From NCBI GenBank assembly GCA_024763365.1, contig JANTFO010000003.1:1-51665 (forward strand): DNA of 51,665 nucleotides. Reading direction: 5' to 3'. Source of the stretch: Flavobacteriaceae bacterium. GTDB taxonomy: Bacteria; Bacteroidota; Bacteroidia; Flavobacteriales; Flavobacteriaceae. A model generated the notes under the pieces. The model was given only the letters and a program-made list of their open reading frames with translations. It ran no database searches and had not been told where the DNA came from. Of the stretch, positions 9,323 through 17,647 are shown in pieces. A program made the translations under genes and the position numbers. Every line of letters begins with the position of its first letter. Positions within the stretch are counted from its first letter, which is position 1.

Positions 9323-9985
9323 ATGCCACAAACCAAAGACGAAATAGGAAATGATCATATAAGTAAAAGTGTAGAAACGCCTTTGCGTAAAGATGCTTTT
9401 GAGATGAGTGATGAGGAAAAAATGACTCGTATAGAAAAAAATGTTAGAGATACTTTAATCACTCTAGGCTTAGATCTAACAGATGATAGTCTACAAGGTA
9501 CCCCTCGCAGGGTAGCCAAGATGTTGGTGCAAGAGATTTTTGATGGGCTTCATCCGGATAAGCGACCACGCATGAGCACTTTTGAGAATAAATTTAAATA
9601 TGGTGAAATGTTGGTTGAAAAGAATATTGGGGTATCCTCAACTTGTGAGCACCATTTATTGCCTATTCTTGGAAAAGCCCATGTAGCATACATTTCCAAT
9701 GGAACTGTGATTGGCTTGTCAAAGATCAATAGAATTGTCAACTATTACGCCAAACGCCCTCAGGTACAGGAACGTTTGACACGCCAAATCGTTGCGGATT
9801 TGAAAAAAGTATTGGATACTGAGGATGTAGCTTGTGTCATAGATGCGCAGCATATGTGTGTGATTACCCGGGGTATTAAAGATGTAGGCAGTTCAACCAT
9901 CACTTCAGAATATAGCGGCCGTTTTAAGGACTCTGAAGTCAAAAAGGAGTTTTTGGCTTATATTAATTTGGATGGTGAGGAATAA
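9323..9985 (+). CDS. folE: GTP cyclohydrolase I FolE
   Basis: Converts GTP to 7,8-dihydroneopterin triphosphate, the first step to folate and pterins. The 220 residues carry [17 protein letters not shown] with zinc ligands (Cys and His near 109-112), the [10 protein letters not shown] stretch, QERLTRQI, and the [10 protein letters not shown] and [13 protein letters not shown] blocks that form the active site across subunits. The N-terminal 35 residues are an acidic, poorly conserved extension. It has its own probable promoter. The pterin product may also feed molybdopterin-dependent physiology only indirectly, since molybdopterin uses MoaA rather than FolE. Confidence 0.97.
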   Translation: MPQTKDEIGNDHISKSVETPLRKDAFEMSDEEKMTRIEKNVRDTLITLGLDLTDDSLQGTPRRVAKMLVQEIFDGLHPDKRPRMSTFENKFKYGEMLVEKNIGVSSTCEHHLLPILGKAHVAYISNGTVIGLSKINRIVNYYAKRPQVQERLTRQIVADLKKVLDTEDVACVIDAQHMCVITRGIKDVGSSTITSEYSGRFKDSEVKKEFLAYINLDGEE

Positions 9986-10066
9986 ATTAATATAAAAAAA
10001 CAATACCCCCACTTTTTAAAGAACTAAAGCAGGAGTATTGCCTAACTAACCAAATATTATTTACAA

Positions 10067-10147
10067 TGAAAAAAAGTACAATTGTTTACTACCATTGTAC
10101 TTATCTTAACGCAAAGCCTATGCCATTATTTGGTAAGTTTAGTTAAG
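10067..10147 (+). pseudogene. Possible decayed signal-peptide gene (26-codon remnant)
   Basis: ATG at 10067 opens a 26-codon frame that makes little sense as a protein. If one base of the seven-A run (starting at 10070) is shifted, the text reads like a normal signal peptide: MKKVQLFTTIVLILTQSLC. It then continues briefly without a mature domain. This looks like the stump of a lost secreted-protein gene with a homopolymer frameshift. The evidence is compositional only. Confidence 0.3.
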
Positions 10148-10178
10148 GGGATGTTAAATACTATTGACAAGGTTTTTT

Positions 10179-10357
10179 GTTTAAATTTTATAAATGACTG
10201 AGTGCCCTGAACCTGCCTGGGGCAGGCAAGTATGTTTCAGTATCTTACTAATGATATTCTTGTTTTTTTACAAGAATTTTGGTGTTTAAAAATATTGAAA
10301 TTTGGAATTTATTTGGGATTTGGAAATTGAGATTTATGGTTTGTCCACGTTAGGGTG
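10179..10357 (+). repeat. Dispersed intergenic repeat, copy 1 (inverted relative to copy 2)
   Basis: About 180 bases that match, on the opposite strand, the segment 22751-22927. The core (10244-10325) is nearly identical between copies. It includes a conserved hairpin, ATTCTTG...CAAGAAT, around a poly-T loop. This copy alone contains a GC-rich palindrome at 10212-10228 (CCTGCCTGGGGCAGG core), flanked by weaker but recognisable homology. Together with the remnant at 10067 it fills the folE-lipA gap of 391 bases, where I see no other gene. Confidence 0.8.
10212..10228. repeat. GC-rich palindrome nested in dispersed repeat copy 1
   Basis: CCTGCC-TGG-GGCAGG is a perfect 6-bp inverted repeat, and the overlapping TGCCTG-GGG-CAGGCA is also perfect. 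The surrounding DNA is AT-rich, and copy 2 of the host repeat lacks this block, so it looks like an insertion. Confidence 0.7.
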
Positions 10358-10376
10358 TATCGAAGTCACCTAAAAA

Positions 10377-11228
10377 TTACTTCAGATGCTTATGTGCCCT
10401 GTAGGATGAGCGAACCAATGCCCCACTTTCTACATGCCTAAAGCCCATCTCCAAGCCAATTTTCTTATATTCCTCAAAAGTATCGGGTGTGATAAAGTCT
10501 TTTACGGGTAAGTGTTTTTTAGAAGGTGATAGATACTGTCCAATGGTAACAACATCCACTTTATGTTTGGCCAGATCTTCTAAACTTTGGATGACTTCTT
10601 CTTTGGTTTCACCTAAGCCCAACATCAAACCTGATTTAGTTCGTGGTAAACCGGATTCTTTTAAATATTGCAGTACTTTCAGGCTTCTTTGATACTTGGC
10701 TTGTATACGAACAGATCTGGTTAATCTTTCAACAGTTTCCAGATTGTGAGAGACTACTTCCGGCTGTACTTTCACAATACGGTCTATATGTTTATGAATA
10801 CCTTGAAAGTCCGGAATGAGTGTTTCCAAGGTTGTATTTGGATTTTCCCTACGGATTGCTTTGACGGTTTCTGCCCAGATGATAGATCCCATGTCTTCCA
10901 AATCGTCCCTGTCTACTGAAGTGATAACAGCATGTTTGATACCCATTAACTTGATGGAATGTGCTACTTTATCAGGTTCTGACCAATCCACTTCATTGGG
11001 TCTGCCGGTTTGTACGCCACAAAATCCACAAGAGCGAGTACAAATATTCCCCAAGATCATGAAAGTAGCGGTGCCTTCTGTCCAGCATTCCCCCATGTTT
11101 GGACAACTACCACTGGTACATATAGTGTGTAGCTTGTAATCTTTTACAATATTTCGCAGCGAAGTATATTTTTTTCCGGTTGGTAGTTTAACTTTCAGCC
11201 AATCAGGTTTTCTAGTTTTTGTTGTCAT
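10377..11228 (-). CDS. lipA: Lipoyl synthase LipA
   Basis: Radical SAM enzyme that inserts two sulfurs into octanoyl groups on lipoyl domains. The 283 residues show the auxiliary cluster motif [12 protein letters not shown] (C-x4-C-x5-C), the radical SAM motif CTRSCGFC, and the C-terminal SSYRA serine that ligates the auxiliary cluster. GLGETKEEV is the usual SAM-domain glycine loop. It is the last gene of a minus-strand run. Directly upstream of its ATG starts a degenerate tandem repeat (11229-11335) separating it from the methyltransferase gene, so it may have a separate promoter that I cannot identify. Confidence 0.97.
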   Translation of the reverse strand: MTTKTRKPDWLKVKLPTGKKYTSLRNIVKDYKLHTICTSGSCPNMGECWTEGTATFMILGNICTRSCGFCGVQTGRPNEVDWSEPDKVAHSIKLMGIKHAVITSVDRDDLEDMGSIIWAETVKAIRRENPNTTLETLIPDFQGIHKHIDRIVKVQPEVVSHNLETVERLTRSVRIQAKYQRSLKVLQYLKESGLPRTKSGLMLGLGETKEEVIQSLEDLAKHKVDVVTIGQYLSPSKKHLPVKDFITPDTFEEYKKIGLEMGFRHVESGALVRSSYRAHKHLK

Positions 11229-11335
11229 TAGTCGTTAGTCTTTAGTCTTTGGTCTTTGGTCGTTGGTTGTTGGTCGGTGGTGGTTAGTCTTTGGCCTTTG
11301 GTTGTTGCTCATTGGTCGCTAGTCTTTGGTCTTTG
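11229..11335. repeat. Degenerate tandem microrepeat (TAGTCTTTGGTC-like units)
   Basis: The lipA-methyltransferase gap is built from imperfect copies of a short G/T-rich unit such as TAGTCTTTGGTC and GTCGTTGGTT. The array runs into the methyltransferase gene: its stop codon and the last codons (QRPKTSDQ) are made of repeat units. Arrays of this type are common between genes in Bacteroidota. Confidence 0.85.
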
Positions 11336-12490
11336 TAATTTGGAGATTTTTTTACTTCCTTTATAAATATCATAACAAACCAACTTGCTGTCCAAATGCG
11401 CATTCTTAAGGGCAATTTTACGGCTGGTGTGTAATCCCACATTTTTAATAGCTTCCATATTTGAGGTTATTAGCCAGGCTTGCGTTTGAGGGTAATGTTG
11501 CTTTAATCTATCTCCAATATTTTTATAAAAGCTGCTTAAATCTATCTTAAGTCTTTCTCCATAAGGTGGATTAAACAGAATGGTCATGGGACCTTCAACT
11601 TGTTTTTCGGTGTGGAAAAAATTAGTTCGTTTAATTTGAATGAATTCACTCAAATTGGCATTTTTCACGTTTTCTTTAGCCTTTTCTACTGCTGAAGGTG
11701 CTTTGTCATAGCCGGTTATACTAAGGCGCGGTCCTTTAATACGTTTTAACATCGCATCATGGATGCGTTCAAATAGCGCATTGTCATAATCAGGCCATTT
11801 TTCAAAACCGAATTCAGGCCTGTTTATATTGGCCGGTATATTACAGGCTACCATAGCTGCTTCTATCAAGAGTGTACCACTGCCACACATCGGGTCTAAG
11901 AAATGTGTGCTACCGTCATAACTACTTAAGAGTACTAGACCTGCTGCCAACACTTCATTGATAGGCGCGATGTTGGTGCGTTCACGGTATCCTCTTTTAT
12001 GTAATGAATCTCCTGAGCTGTCAAGGGAAATGGTACAACTATTTTGATGAATGTATACATGAATGCTTAAGTCGGGATGCTTTATGTCTATTGATGGCCG
12101 TTCTCCGGTTTTTTCTCTAAAATAATCTACGATAGCATCTTTTGATTTTAAGGCTATGTAATAGGAGTTGTCTGTAAAATCTTTGGAATGTACTACAGCA
12201 TGAATGGCTAAAGTATGCTTTGGGGTTAAATATTGTTCCCAAGGTATTATTTTAATATTTTGGTATAATTCTTCCTCATTGCCAACTTTAAATTTTTGAA
12301 TTGGCTTTAAAATACGGATGGCAGTACGCAAACTGAGATTGGCTTTGTACATAAAGCCTTTATCTCCCACAAAGCTGACACTTCTATTGCCAGGTTTGAC
12401 CTTTTGGCCACCTAATTGTAAAATTTCTCTAGCTAAAACCTCTTCTAAACCAAAGAGGGTGGTAGCTGTCATTTGAAAATTATCTTGCAT
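11309..12490 (-). CDS. THUMP-domain class I RNA methyltransferase (RlmL N-half / YpsC-like)
   Basis: SAM-dependent RNA methyltransferase, 393 residues, cytoplasmic. An N-terminal ferredoxin-like/THUMP region (about 1-155) for RNA binding precedes a Rossmann methyltransferase domain. That domain has DPMCGSGTLLIEAA (near 198), the SAM motif, and FNPPYGERL (near 309), the catalytic NPPY for N2-guanine methylation. It corresponds to the RlmL half of E. coli RlmKL, so methylation of 23S rRNA guanine is the likely job. The final residues QRPKTSDQ are encoded by the adjoining microrepeat, so the native C-terminus may have been remodelled. The start lies 25 bases past the stop of the TlpA-like gene. 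Confidence 0.9.
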   Translation of the reverse strand: MQDNFQMTATTLFGLEEVLAREILQLGGQKVKPGNRSVSFVGDKGFMYKANLSLRTAIRILKPIQKFKVGNEEELYQNIKIIPWEQYLTPKHTLAIHAVVHSKDFTDNSYYIALKSKDAIVDYFREKTGERPSIDIKHPDLSIHVYIHQNSCTISLDSSGDSLHKRGYRERTNIAPINEVLAAGLVLLSSYDGSTHFLDPMCGSGTLLIEAAMVACNIPANINRPEFGFEKWPDYDNALFERIHDAMLKRIKGPRLSITGYDKAPSAVEKAKENVKNANLSEFIQIKRTNFFHTEKQVEGPMTILFNPPYGERLKIDLSSFYKNIGDRLKQHYPQTQAWLITSNMEAIKNVGLHTSRKIALKNAHLDSKLVCYDIYKGSKKISKLQRPKTSDQ

Positions 12491-12515
12491 GGGGCAAAGA
12501 TACGTTTTAGATATT

Positions 12516-13694
12516 CTAATCCAATTGCTGTTTTAGTAAACTTCTGAGCTTTGAAGGACCTATGCCTTTGGCAATGATTCCACCTTCCGAATCTACTAAA
12601 AGTGTGTGTGGAATAGTTCGTACACCATAAGATTGTGCAATAGATTTCGAATCATCAAAGACGTGTTGCCAATTCATACCGTCTTGGACTATAGCATTTG
12701 TCCATTTTAATTTATCCTTATCTTCAGAAATGGACAAAATTTCAAAACCTTTATGGTGAAAATCATTGTATATATTTCTTAATTCAGGGGTTTGTGCCCT
12801 ACAAGGTTTACACCAGCTAGCCCAAAAGTCTATTAAAGTAACTTTGTTATTATTAAATATATCTTTAGCTGCAATCTCTATGTTATCTGGTGTAAAAGCA
12901 TAGAAATATGGAGCATAGCTGGTTGGTTTATTGACTTTTTTGGGAGGTGAAATATTGGCTGTATTTTTTAAATGCTCTTTACTTATTTCATTTTTTACTT
13001 CAATTGCTGCTTGATTTTTATTGTCATTAGCAGCTTCTTCAATTAATATTTTTTCAATTTGTGCGGCAACATCTAAAGATCCTTCTTGCGTAAATTCATC
13101 CAAAATTTCTTGATGTTCATCAAAAAAATGAGTCATTTGGATACCGAGTTTTGTTTGCTTGATTACTGCGGGAATAGTGTCAAAAAGAATTTTAGTTTGG
13201 TTTAATCGCCAGGGTGTTTCGCCAAGCATATCATTCAATGCCAATAATCCCAGATAATTGGTGCTATTTTCCAGTACAAATCGTTTTTGGTATAAAAATT
13301 TGTTTTGGCTCTGTTTACTCCCTTGTAAAAAATAGGTCCATTTTTGTTGCTGAGCTGAGGTGCCGGATATGCTAGAGTTTCTAATGTCTTCTATATCCAT
13401 TTCAATTAAAAGGTCGCTGTTATCAATATAAAGCGGAAGATAGACTTTTGTAGAATTAAATCTTAAATAATAGAGTCCTTCTTCTAAAGAATCCTTAGAC
13501 ACTATTCGGAAGTTGCCATTTTCTTCTCTAGCTTTTAATAAAGCATGACTCTTAGGGTCAAAATTTTCAACCAGTTCAATTTGTCCCTTGTAATCCTTTA
13601 AATTTCCTGAGATTACAAAAACAGTTTTTTTTGTTTTAGGCTTACAAGAAAAAAGGAAAACTATTAGTGTTAGAATTATTAAAGCTTTATTCAT
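12516..13694 (-). CDS. TlpA-like thioredoxin-fold lipoprotein (DUF4369-like N-terminus)
   Basis: A 392-residue lipoprotein with a signal ending in the lipobox-like LIVFLFSC (Cys at about residue 17). The N-terminal half looks like the DUF4369 beta domain common in Bacteroidota. A charged linker follows (about 215-255). The C-terminal thioredoxin fold has WASWCKPCRAQTPELR, giving a CxxC redox pair near residue 293, and the cis-proline region TIPHTLLVD. It probably acts as a periplasmic thiol-disulfide reductase for exported or c-type haem proteins. It sits 10 bases after the metallophosphatase gene on the same strand, suggesting one operon. Confidence 0.9.
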   Translation of the reverse strand: MNKALIILTLIVFLFSCKPKTKKTVFVISGNLKDYKGQIELVENFDPKSHALLKAREENGNFRIVSKDSLEEGLYYLRFNSTKVYLPLYIDNSDLLIEMDIEDIRNSSISGTSAQQQKWTYFLQGSKQSQNKFLYQKRFVLENSTNYLGLLALNDMLGETPWRLNQTKILFDTIPAVIKQTKLGIQMTHFFDEHQEILDEFTQEGSLDVAAQIEKILIEEAANDNKNQAAIEVKNEISKEHLKNTANISPPKKVNKPTSYAPYFYAFTPDNIEIAAKDIFNNNKVTLIDFWASWCKPCRAQTPELRNIYNDFHHKGFEILSISEDKDKLKWTNAIVQDGMNWQHVFDDSKSIAQSYGVRTIPHTLLVDSEGGIIAKGIGPSKLRSLLKQQLD

Positions 13695-13704
13695 GGATTA
13701 TATG

Positions 13705-14619
13705 TTATACGATGATATTTGTTCCTTGTCCTACATTGTCAGCCTCATCAAAATAATAATCAATGCGTCCTAAATTAATACCACCCCAACCCACTTGATT
13801 GATCAACATATTTTTTCCGACACTGTTTTTGGTTACAGTTGGTTTTTTTAAGAATGTATGGGTATGACCTCCGATGATCAGGTCTATGTCTTTAGTCAAA
13901 CCTGCTAATTTAAGATCGGAAATTTTATCCGGATTCTTTCGATAATTATAACCCAGATGTGATAAGCAGATTACCAGATCACATTTTTCCTCCTTTTTTA
14001 AGGTGTGACTCATGTCTTGAGCCCTTTCAACTGGGTCTAAATACTTAGTTTCTTTATATAAAGTTTTATTTACCAATCCATCTAGTTCAATACCCAAACC
14101 GAATACACCAATTTTTATTCCGTCTTTAATATAGATTTGATAAGGTTTTACATGACCGTTTAAAACAGTATTTGTAAAATCATAATTAGCTGATATGAAA
14201 TCGAATTGCGCATTTGGCCATTGTTTGAATAAACCATCTATACCCTTGTCAAAATCATGATTGCCGATAGTAGCAGCATCATAGCCCATTTTACTCATTA
14301 GCTTAAACTCCAGTTCCCCATGATAAAAATTAAAATAGGGTGTTCCTTGAAAGATATCTCCTGCATCTAAAAGCAAAGTATTGGGGTTTTCTTTTCTAAT
14401 CTGTTGAATTAGTGTGGCTCTACGAGTTACACCCCCTTTATTGGCATTTCGCTTATCATTAGTGGGAAAGGGGTCTATATGGCTATGCACATCGTTAGTG
14501 TGTAAGATAGTGATATGTTTTGCACTAGTTGATTTTTTAAAAGCTTGTAAACCCAGGCCACCTATACCTATCATGGCTGTTGTAGCTGTTGACTTAAGAA
14601 TAAAATCACGTCTTTTCAT
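13705..14619 (-). CDS. 5'-nucleotidase-like metallophosphatase (catalytic half), exported
   Basis: A 304-residue calcineurin-like phosphoesterase matching only the N-terminal catalytic domain of UshA-type 5'-nucleotidases. The dimetal motifs are present in order: HTNDVHSH (near 40), DAGDIFQGTP (near 93), GNHDFD (near 120) and GGHTHTF (near 231). The N-terminus, KRRDFILKS followed by a glycine-rich hydrophobic stretch, resembles a Tat signal. The C-terminal substrate-binding domain is absent here but occurs as the next gene upstream (14723-15481). The two probably work as a split enzyme in the periplasm or cell envelope on nucleotides or related phosphoesters. Confidence 0.92.
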   Translation of the reverse strand: MKRRDFILKSTATTAMIGIGGLGLQAFKKSTSAKHITILHTNDVHSHIDPFPTNDKRNANKGGVTRRATLIQQIRKENPNTLLLDAGDIFQGTPYFNFYHGELEFKLMSKMGYDAATIGNHDFDKGIDGLFKQWPNAQFDFISANYDFTNTVLNGHVKPYQIYIKDGIKIGVFGLGIELDGLVNKTLYKETKYLDPVERAQDMSHTLKKEEKCDLVICLSHLGYNYRKNPDKISDLKLAGLTKDIDLIIGGHTHTFLKKPTVTKNSVGKNMLINQVGWGGINLGRIDYYFDEADNVGQGTNIIV

Positions 14620-14681
14620 ATTAGTTTATGCTAAATTGATTGTTTTATTAACTGTATTCTATCAAAAAAATTATCCAATCC

Positions 14682-14740
14682 CCATTAACTATTATCCATT
14701 AACCATTCTCCATTAACCATTATTAATTCTCAATTCTCAC
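14682..14740. repeat. 14-bp tandem repeat (CCATTAACCATTAT-like) plus AATTCTC repeats
   Basis: Three consecutive 14-base units start at 14682, 14696 and 14710 (CCATTAAC followed by a variable CATTAT/TATTAT/CATTCT), then two AATTCTC units. The last codons and the stop of the downstream-read nucleotidase gene (RIEN and TAA) lie inside the AATTCTC part. Confidence 0.88.
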
Positions 14741-15481
14741 AATCCTTCCGTCCAAGTTTGCCTGAATTGTATCAATAAGGCTCAGTTCATCTAAAATAGC
14801 ATCACGTATTTTGTAGTTCAGTGCATACAATTCTAAGGGGTCTTGAAAAAAGGTCATGTGGTCACCACCATTTTGCAGATAATCTGATGTGAGTACATAG
14901 TAGGGCCTATTTTCAAGTGTTTTGCCATTGATTTTAACAGTGGAAATCTGGTCACCTTTTATTTCGAGCCTTAGTGAATAAGAAACGGGGTGTGCTTTAT
15001 CATTGCTGGCCAGATATTGCAGTAAGTCTTGCATTTTATCATAACTCAATTTGACGACGACCATTTCATTCTCAAAAGGCATCACTTCAAAAGCGTTTCT
15101 CACTTTGACATCGCCTCTTGGAATAGATGCTCGAATACCCCCAAAGTTGAATAACACAAAATCTAAATTTTGATGACTAATTTCGTTAAATTTTTGATTT
15201 CCAATTTTATAACACAGATCAGCCATAAAATTACCGATATTAGTTTCCGGTAAATCACTAAGCTTGCTTAATTCTTGCGGGTTGTATGCCAGTATCTCGT
15301 TCATTTGAATTTGTAAAGAATCTCGATAAGGACTGATAAATTTGTCAATATTTTTTTCATCGGACAATTTTTCATCAATCGTTATTTGTTTTCCCTCTAT
15401 ACGTTGAATGTCTAATTTTTGTTGGCGCTGGCAACCGCTAAAAATCAATGCCGGTATTAGCAAGTAATAAAAGAACTTCAT
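14723..15481 (-). CDS. 5'-nucleotidase C-terminal domain lipoprotein
   Basis: About 252 residues corresponding to the substrate-binding C-terminal domain of UshA-type nucleotidases. Diagnostic stretches are NFMADLCYKIG, NFGGIRASIPRGDV, FEVMPFENEMVVV and the YYVLTSDYLQNGGD loop. I start it at the ATG at 15481, which gives MKFFYYLLIPALIFSGC, a clean lipoprotein signal; the track's start at 15538 adds 19 residues without purpose. It lies directly upstream of the separate catalytic-domain gene, so a two-chain nucleotidase is likely. The last residues (RIEN) fall in a tandem microrepeat. Confidence 0.9.
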   Translation of the reverse strand: MKFFYYLLIPALIFSGCQRQQKLDIQRIEGKQITIDEKLSDEKNIDKFISPYRDSLQIQMNEILAYNPQELSKLSDLPETNIGNFMADLCYKIGNQKFNEISHQNLDFVLFNFGGIRASIPRGDVKVRNAFEVMPFENEMVVVKLSYDKMQDLLQYLASNDKAHPVSYSLRLEIKGDQISTVKINGKTLENRPYYVLTSDYLQNGGDHMTFFQDPLELYALNYKIRDAILDELSLIDTIQANLDGRIVRIEN

Positions 15482-15582
15482 TAGATGGTTTAAGATATTT
15501 TTAAATATTATTAGTGATATTTTGTATAAATTTGTCAAACTTCAATAACAGAAGTAGAGACTCGGTAAATATATAATTTTTC

Positions 15583-16092
15583 ATGGTAATTCAAAGTTAC
15601 TTTATAGACAAAAAAAGAAAGAAATTCAATAAGAATGACATTCAAAATGGTGATTTGCAGAAAATTAAATATTTAGCAGTTTTTACTGATGATGAATCAA
15701 AATTTAATAAGCAACATCTTAAAAAGTTAAAAAAAAAGCTACAACTGGAAGATGACCAGATCAATATGTTAACTTTCAAAAAAAAGAATTCAGCCGTCAA
15801 TGAGTTTGGGGGAACCTTTATTGAAAAAAAGGATTTTAATTGGTTTGCTAAAATTAAAAAACAGGAAATTAAAAAGTATTTTGACAAAAAATATGACTTA
15901 TTTATAGATTGCAGTTCTTCAGAAGAAGAGATCAAGCAATTTATTGTGCAAAAAATAAATGCCAACCTTAAAGTTAGTCATTCTTTTAAAGAATCAAACC
16001 TTTATAATCTTAGTATTGATGTTGATGAGGAAGATTATGATACCTATATTGACGAACTATTGAAATATTTAAAAATATTAAACCTGATATAG
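15583..16092 (+). CDS. DUF6913-like hypothetical protein
   Basis: A 169-residue Lys-rich protein with no signal or membrane segment. It matches my memory of the DUF6913 family, a short Bacteroidota protein often encoded next to dapA. Visible features are a basic N-terminus, a stretch resembling an alpha/beta Rossmann-like fold (KYLAVFTDDES, KYDLFIDCSSSEEEI), and an acidic C-terminus. The stop codon abuts the dapA ATG with no gap, so the two are co-transcribed and probably coupled. No function is known to me. TAAATTTG at 15527-15534 could serve as the -7 box. Confidence 0.75.
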   Translation: MVIQSYFIDKKRKKFNKNDIQNGDLQKIKYLAVFTDDESKFNKQHLKKLKKKLQLEDDQINMLTFKKKNSAVNEFGGTFIEKKDFNWFAKIKKQEIKKYFDKKYDLFIDCSSSEEEIKQFIVQKINANLKVSHSFKESNLYNLSIDVDEEDYDTYIDELLKYLKILNLI

Positions 16093-16968
16093 ATGAAGGA
16101 TTTTAAAGGAACCGGCGTAGCATTGGTAACCCCTTTTTTTGAAGATAAAAGCATAGATTTTGTTAGCTTGACAAGAATTGTCAATTTTCAAATTGAAAAT
16201 GGGGTAAACTATCTGGTTTGTTTGGGTTCTACTGCCGAAGCGGCTACCCTAACAAATAATGAAAAAAGAGCTGTAAGAAGACATATAGTTGATGTAGTTG
16301 ACAGCAGAGTTCCATTAGTGGTTGGTGTAGGGGGAAATGACACGGCTGCTATTATAAAAGAACTTAAGGAAACTGATTTTAACGGGTTTAAAGCCATTCT
16401 TTCGGTGTCTCCCGCCTATAATAAACCTTCGCAAGAAGGTGTTTATCAACATTTTAAGGCTATTTTAGAAAATAGCCCGCTACCTGTTATTCTTTATAAT
16501 GTTCCTTCTCGAACCGGGAGTAATATATTGCCTGAAACAGTTATGAGGTTGGCAAATGATTTTGACAATATTATCGGAATTAAAGAAGCAGCCGGTAGTA
16601 TGCCTCAAATATTAGAATTGATCCAAGATAAACCTGAAGATTTCCTCATTATTTCCGGTGATGATTTGTTGGCATTACCCTTGACTTTGGCCGGTGGCGC
16701 AGGGGTGATTTCCGTGATGGCACAAGCACTGCCCAAAGATTTTTCAGAGATGATCCAATTAGGCTTAAAAGGAAAACCTTATGAAGCTTTTGCCTTACAT
16801 TACAAAATGATGGATGCGATAGACCTGATATTTAGAGAGGGTAATCCTACCGGAATTAAAGCCATGTTACATTTATTAGGTTATGGGCAAGATTATGTGA
16901 GATTACCTTTGGTAGCAGCATCCGAAAAATTGAAACGAGACTTGAATGAATTTATCAATAACTACTAA
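16093..16968 (+). CDS. dapA: 4-hydroxy-tetrahydrodipicolinate synthase DapA
   Basis: Condenses pyruvate with aspartate semialdehyde in lysine and diaminopimelate synthesis. The 291-residue TIM barrel has GSTAEAATL near residue 45 (equivalent to the usual GTTGE loop), the tyrosine of YNVPSRTG near 135, and the Schiff-base lysine in GIKEAAG near 163. Length is standard. It directly follows the DUF6913 gene and precedes ferritin by 12 bases. The variant GSTAE loop keeps the catalytic threonine. Confidence 0.96.
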   Translation: MKDFKGTGVALVTPFFEDKSIDFVSLTRIVNFQIENGVNYLVCLGSTAEAATLTNNEKRAVRRHIVDVVDSRVPLVVGVGGNDTAAIIKELKETDFNGFKAILSVSPAYNKPSQEGVYQHFKAILENSPLPVILYNVPSRTGSNILPETVMRLANDFDNIIGIKEAAGSMPQILELIQDKPEDFLIISGDDLLALPLTLAGGAGVISVMAQALPKDFSEMIQLGLKGKPYEAFALHYKMMDAIDLIFREGNPTGIKAMLHLLGYGQDYVRLPLVAASEKLKRDLNEFINNY

Positions 16969-16980
16969 ATTTTAAAATAC

Positions 16981-17487
16981 ATGTTAAGTACAACATTAGA
17001 AAAAGCATTGAACAAACAGGTGCGTATTGAAGCAGAATCTTCACAAATCTATTTATCCATGGCATCTTGGTGTGAGGTAAAAGGCTACGGTGGCATGGCC
17101 GAATTCTTATACGGCCACGCTGATGAAGAACGTATGCATATGCTCAAATTAGTTAAGTTCATCAATGAACGTGGTGGGCATGCAATCGTATCTGACCTTA
17201 TGGAACCTCCTGTTGATTTTAAAGATCCAAAGACTATGTTTCAACAAGTCTTAGATCATGAAGTTTTTGTGTCAAAATCTATTAACGATTTGGTTAGCAT
17301 TACTTTAGAAGAAAAAGATTATGCAACGCATAATTTTCTACAATGGTATGTATCAGAACAAATAGAAGAGGAGGCCTTGGCAAGAAATATTATTGATAAA
17401 CTCAACTTGATCAGTGATACCAAAAACGGATATTATTTATTTGATAATGATATTAACAGTTTATTTTCGCAAAATCAGATTCAATAA
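16981..17487 (+). CDS. ftnA: Ferritin (non-haem, bacterial FtnA type)
   Basis: Iron-storage protein forming a 24-subunit shell. The 168 residues form a four-helix bundle with ferroxidase ligands visible in RIEAESSQIYLSM (Glu near 17), HADEERMHMLKL (Glu and His near 50-53), and the EEKDYATHNFLQWYVSEQIEEE stretch (Glu, Gln near 94-127). The C-terminus is the usual short hydrophilic tail. It follows dapA by 12 bases and may share its transcript. Iron supply is relevant to the Fe-S-rich hydrogenases in the window, but there is no direct linkage. Confidence 0.95.
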   Translation: MLSTTLEKALNKQVRIEAESSQIYLSMASWCEVKGYGGMAEFLYGHADEERMHMLKLVKFINERGGHAIVSDLMEPPVDFKDPKTMFQQVLDHEVFVSKSINDLVSITLEEKDYATHNFLQWYVSEQIEEEALARNIIDKLNLISDTKNGYYLFDNDINSLFSQNQIQ

Positions 17488-17635
17488 GTGGGTATTGAGA
17501 ATTTGACTGAATATTAATTAACAAACATTTAGTAAGCCTTATAACTTTATCAATACTAGCAGTACTACATTTGCGCTTAATTAAATCAGGGCTGGTATGC
17601 CTTTATTTATTTTTTAATATTATAAACAAAATAAG

Positions 17636-17643
17636 TACTTTTG
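17636..17643 (+). promoter_or_regulatory. Putative -7 box for bamD, giving a leaderless or very short leader
   Basis: TACTTTTG ends only 4 bases before the bamD ATG at 17648, which would place the transcript start at or near the A of the ATG. A second match, TACATTTG at 17566-17573, would give a leader of about 70 bases. Neither has an obvious -33 TTTG. Confidence 0.4.
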
Positions 17644-17647
17644 CAAA

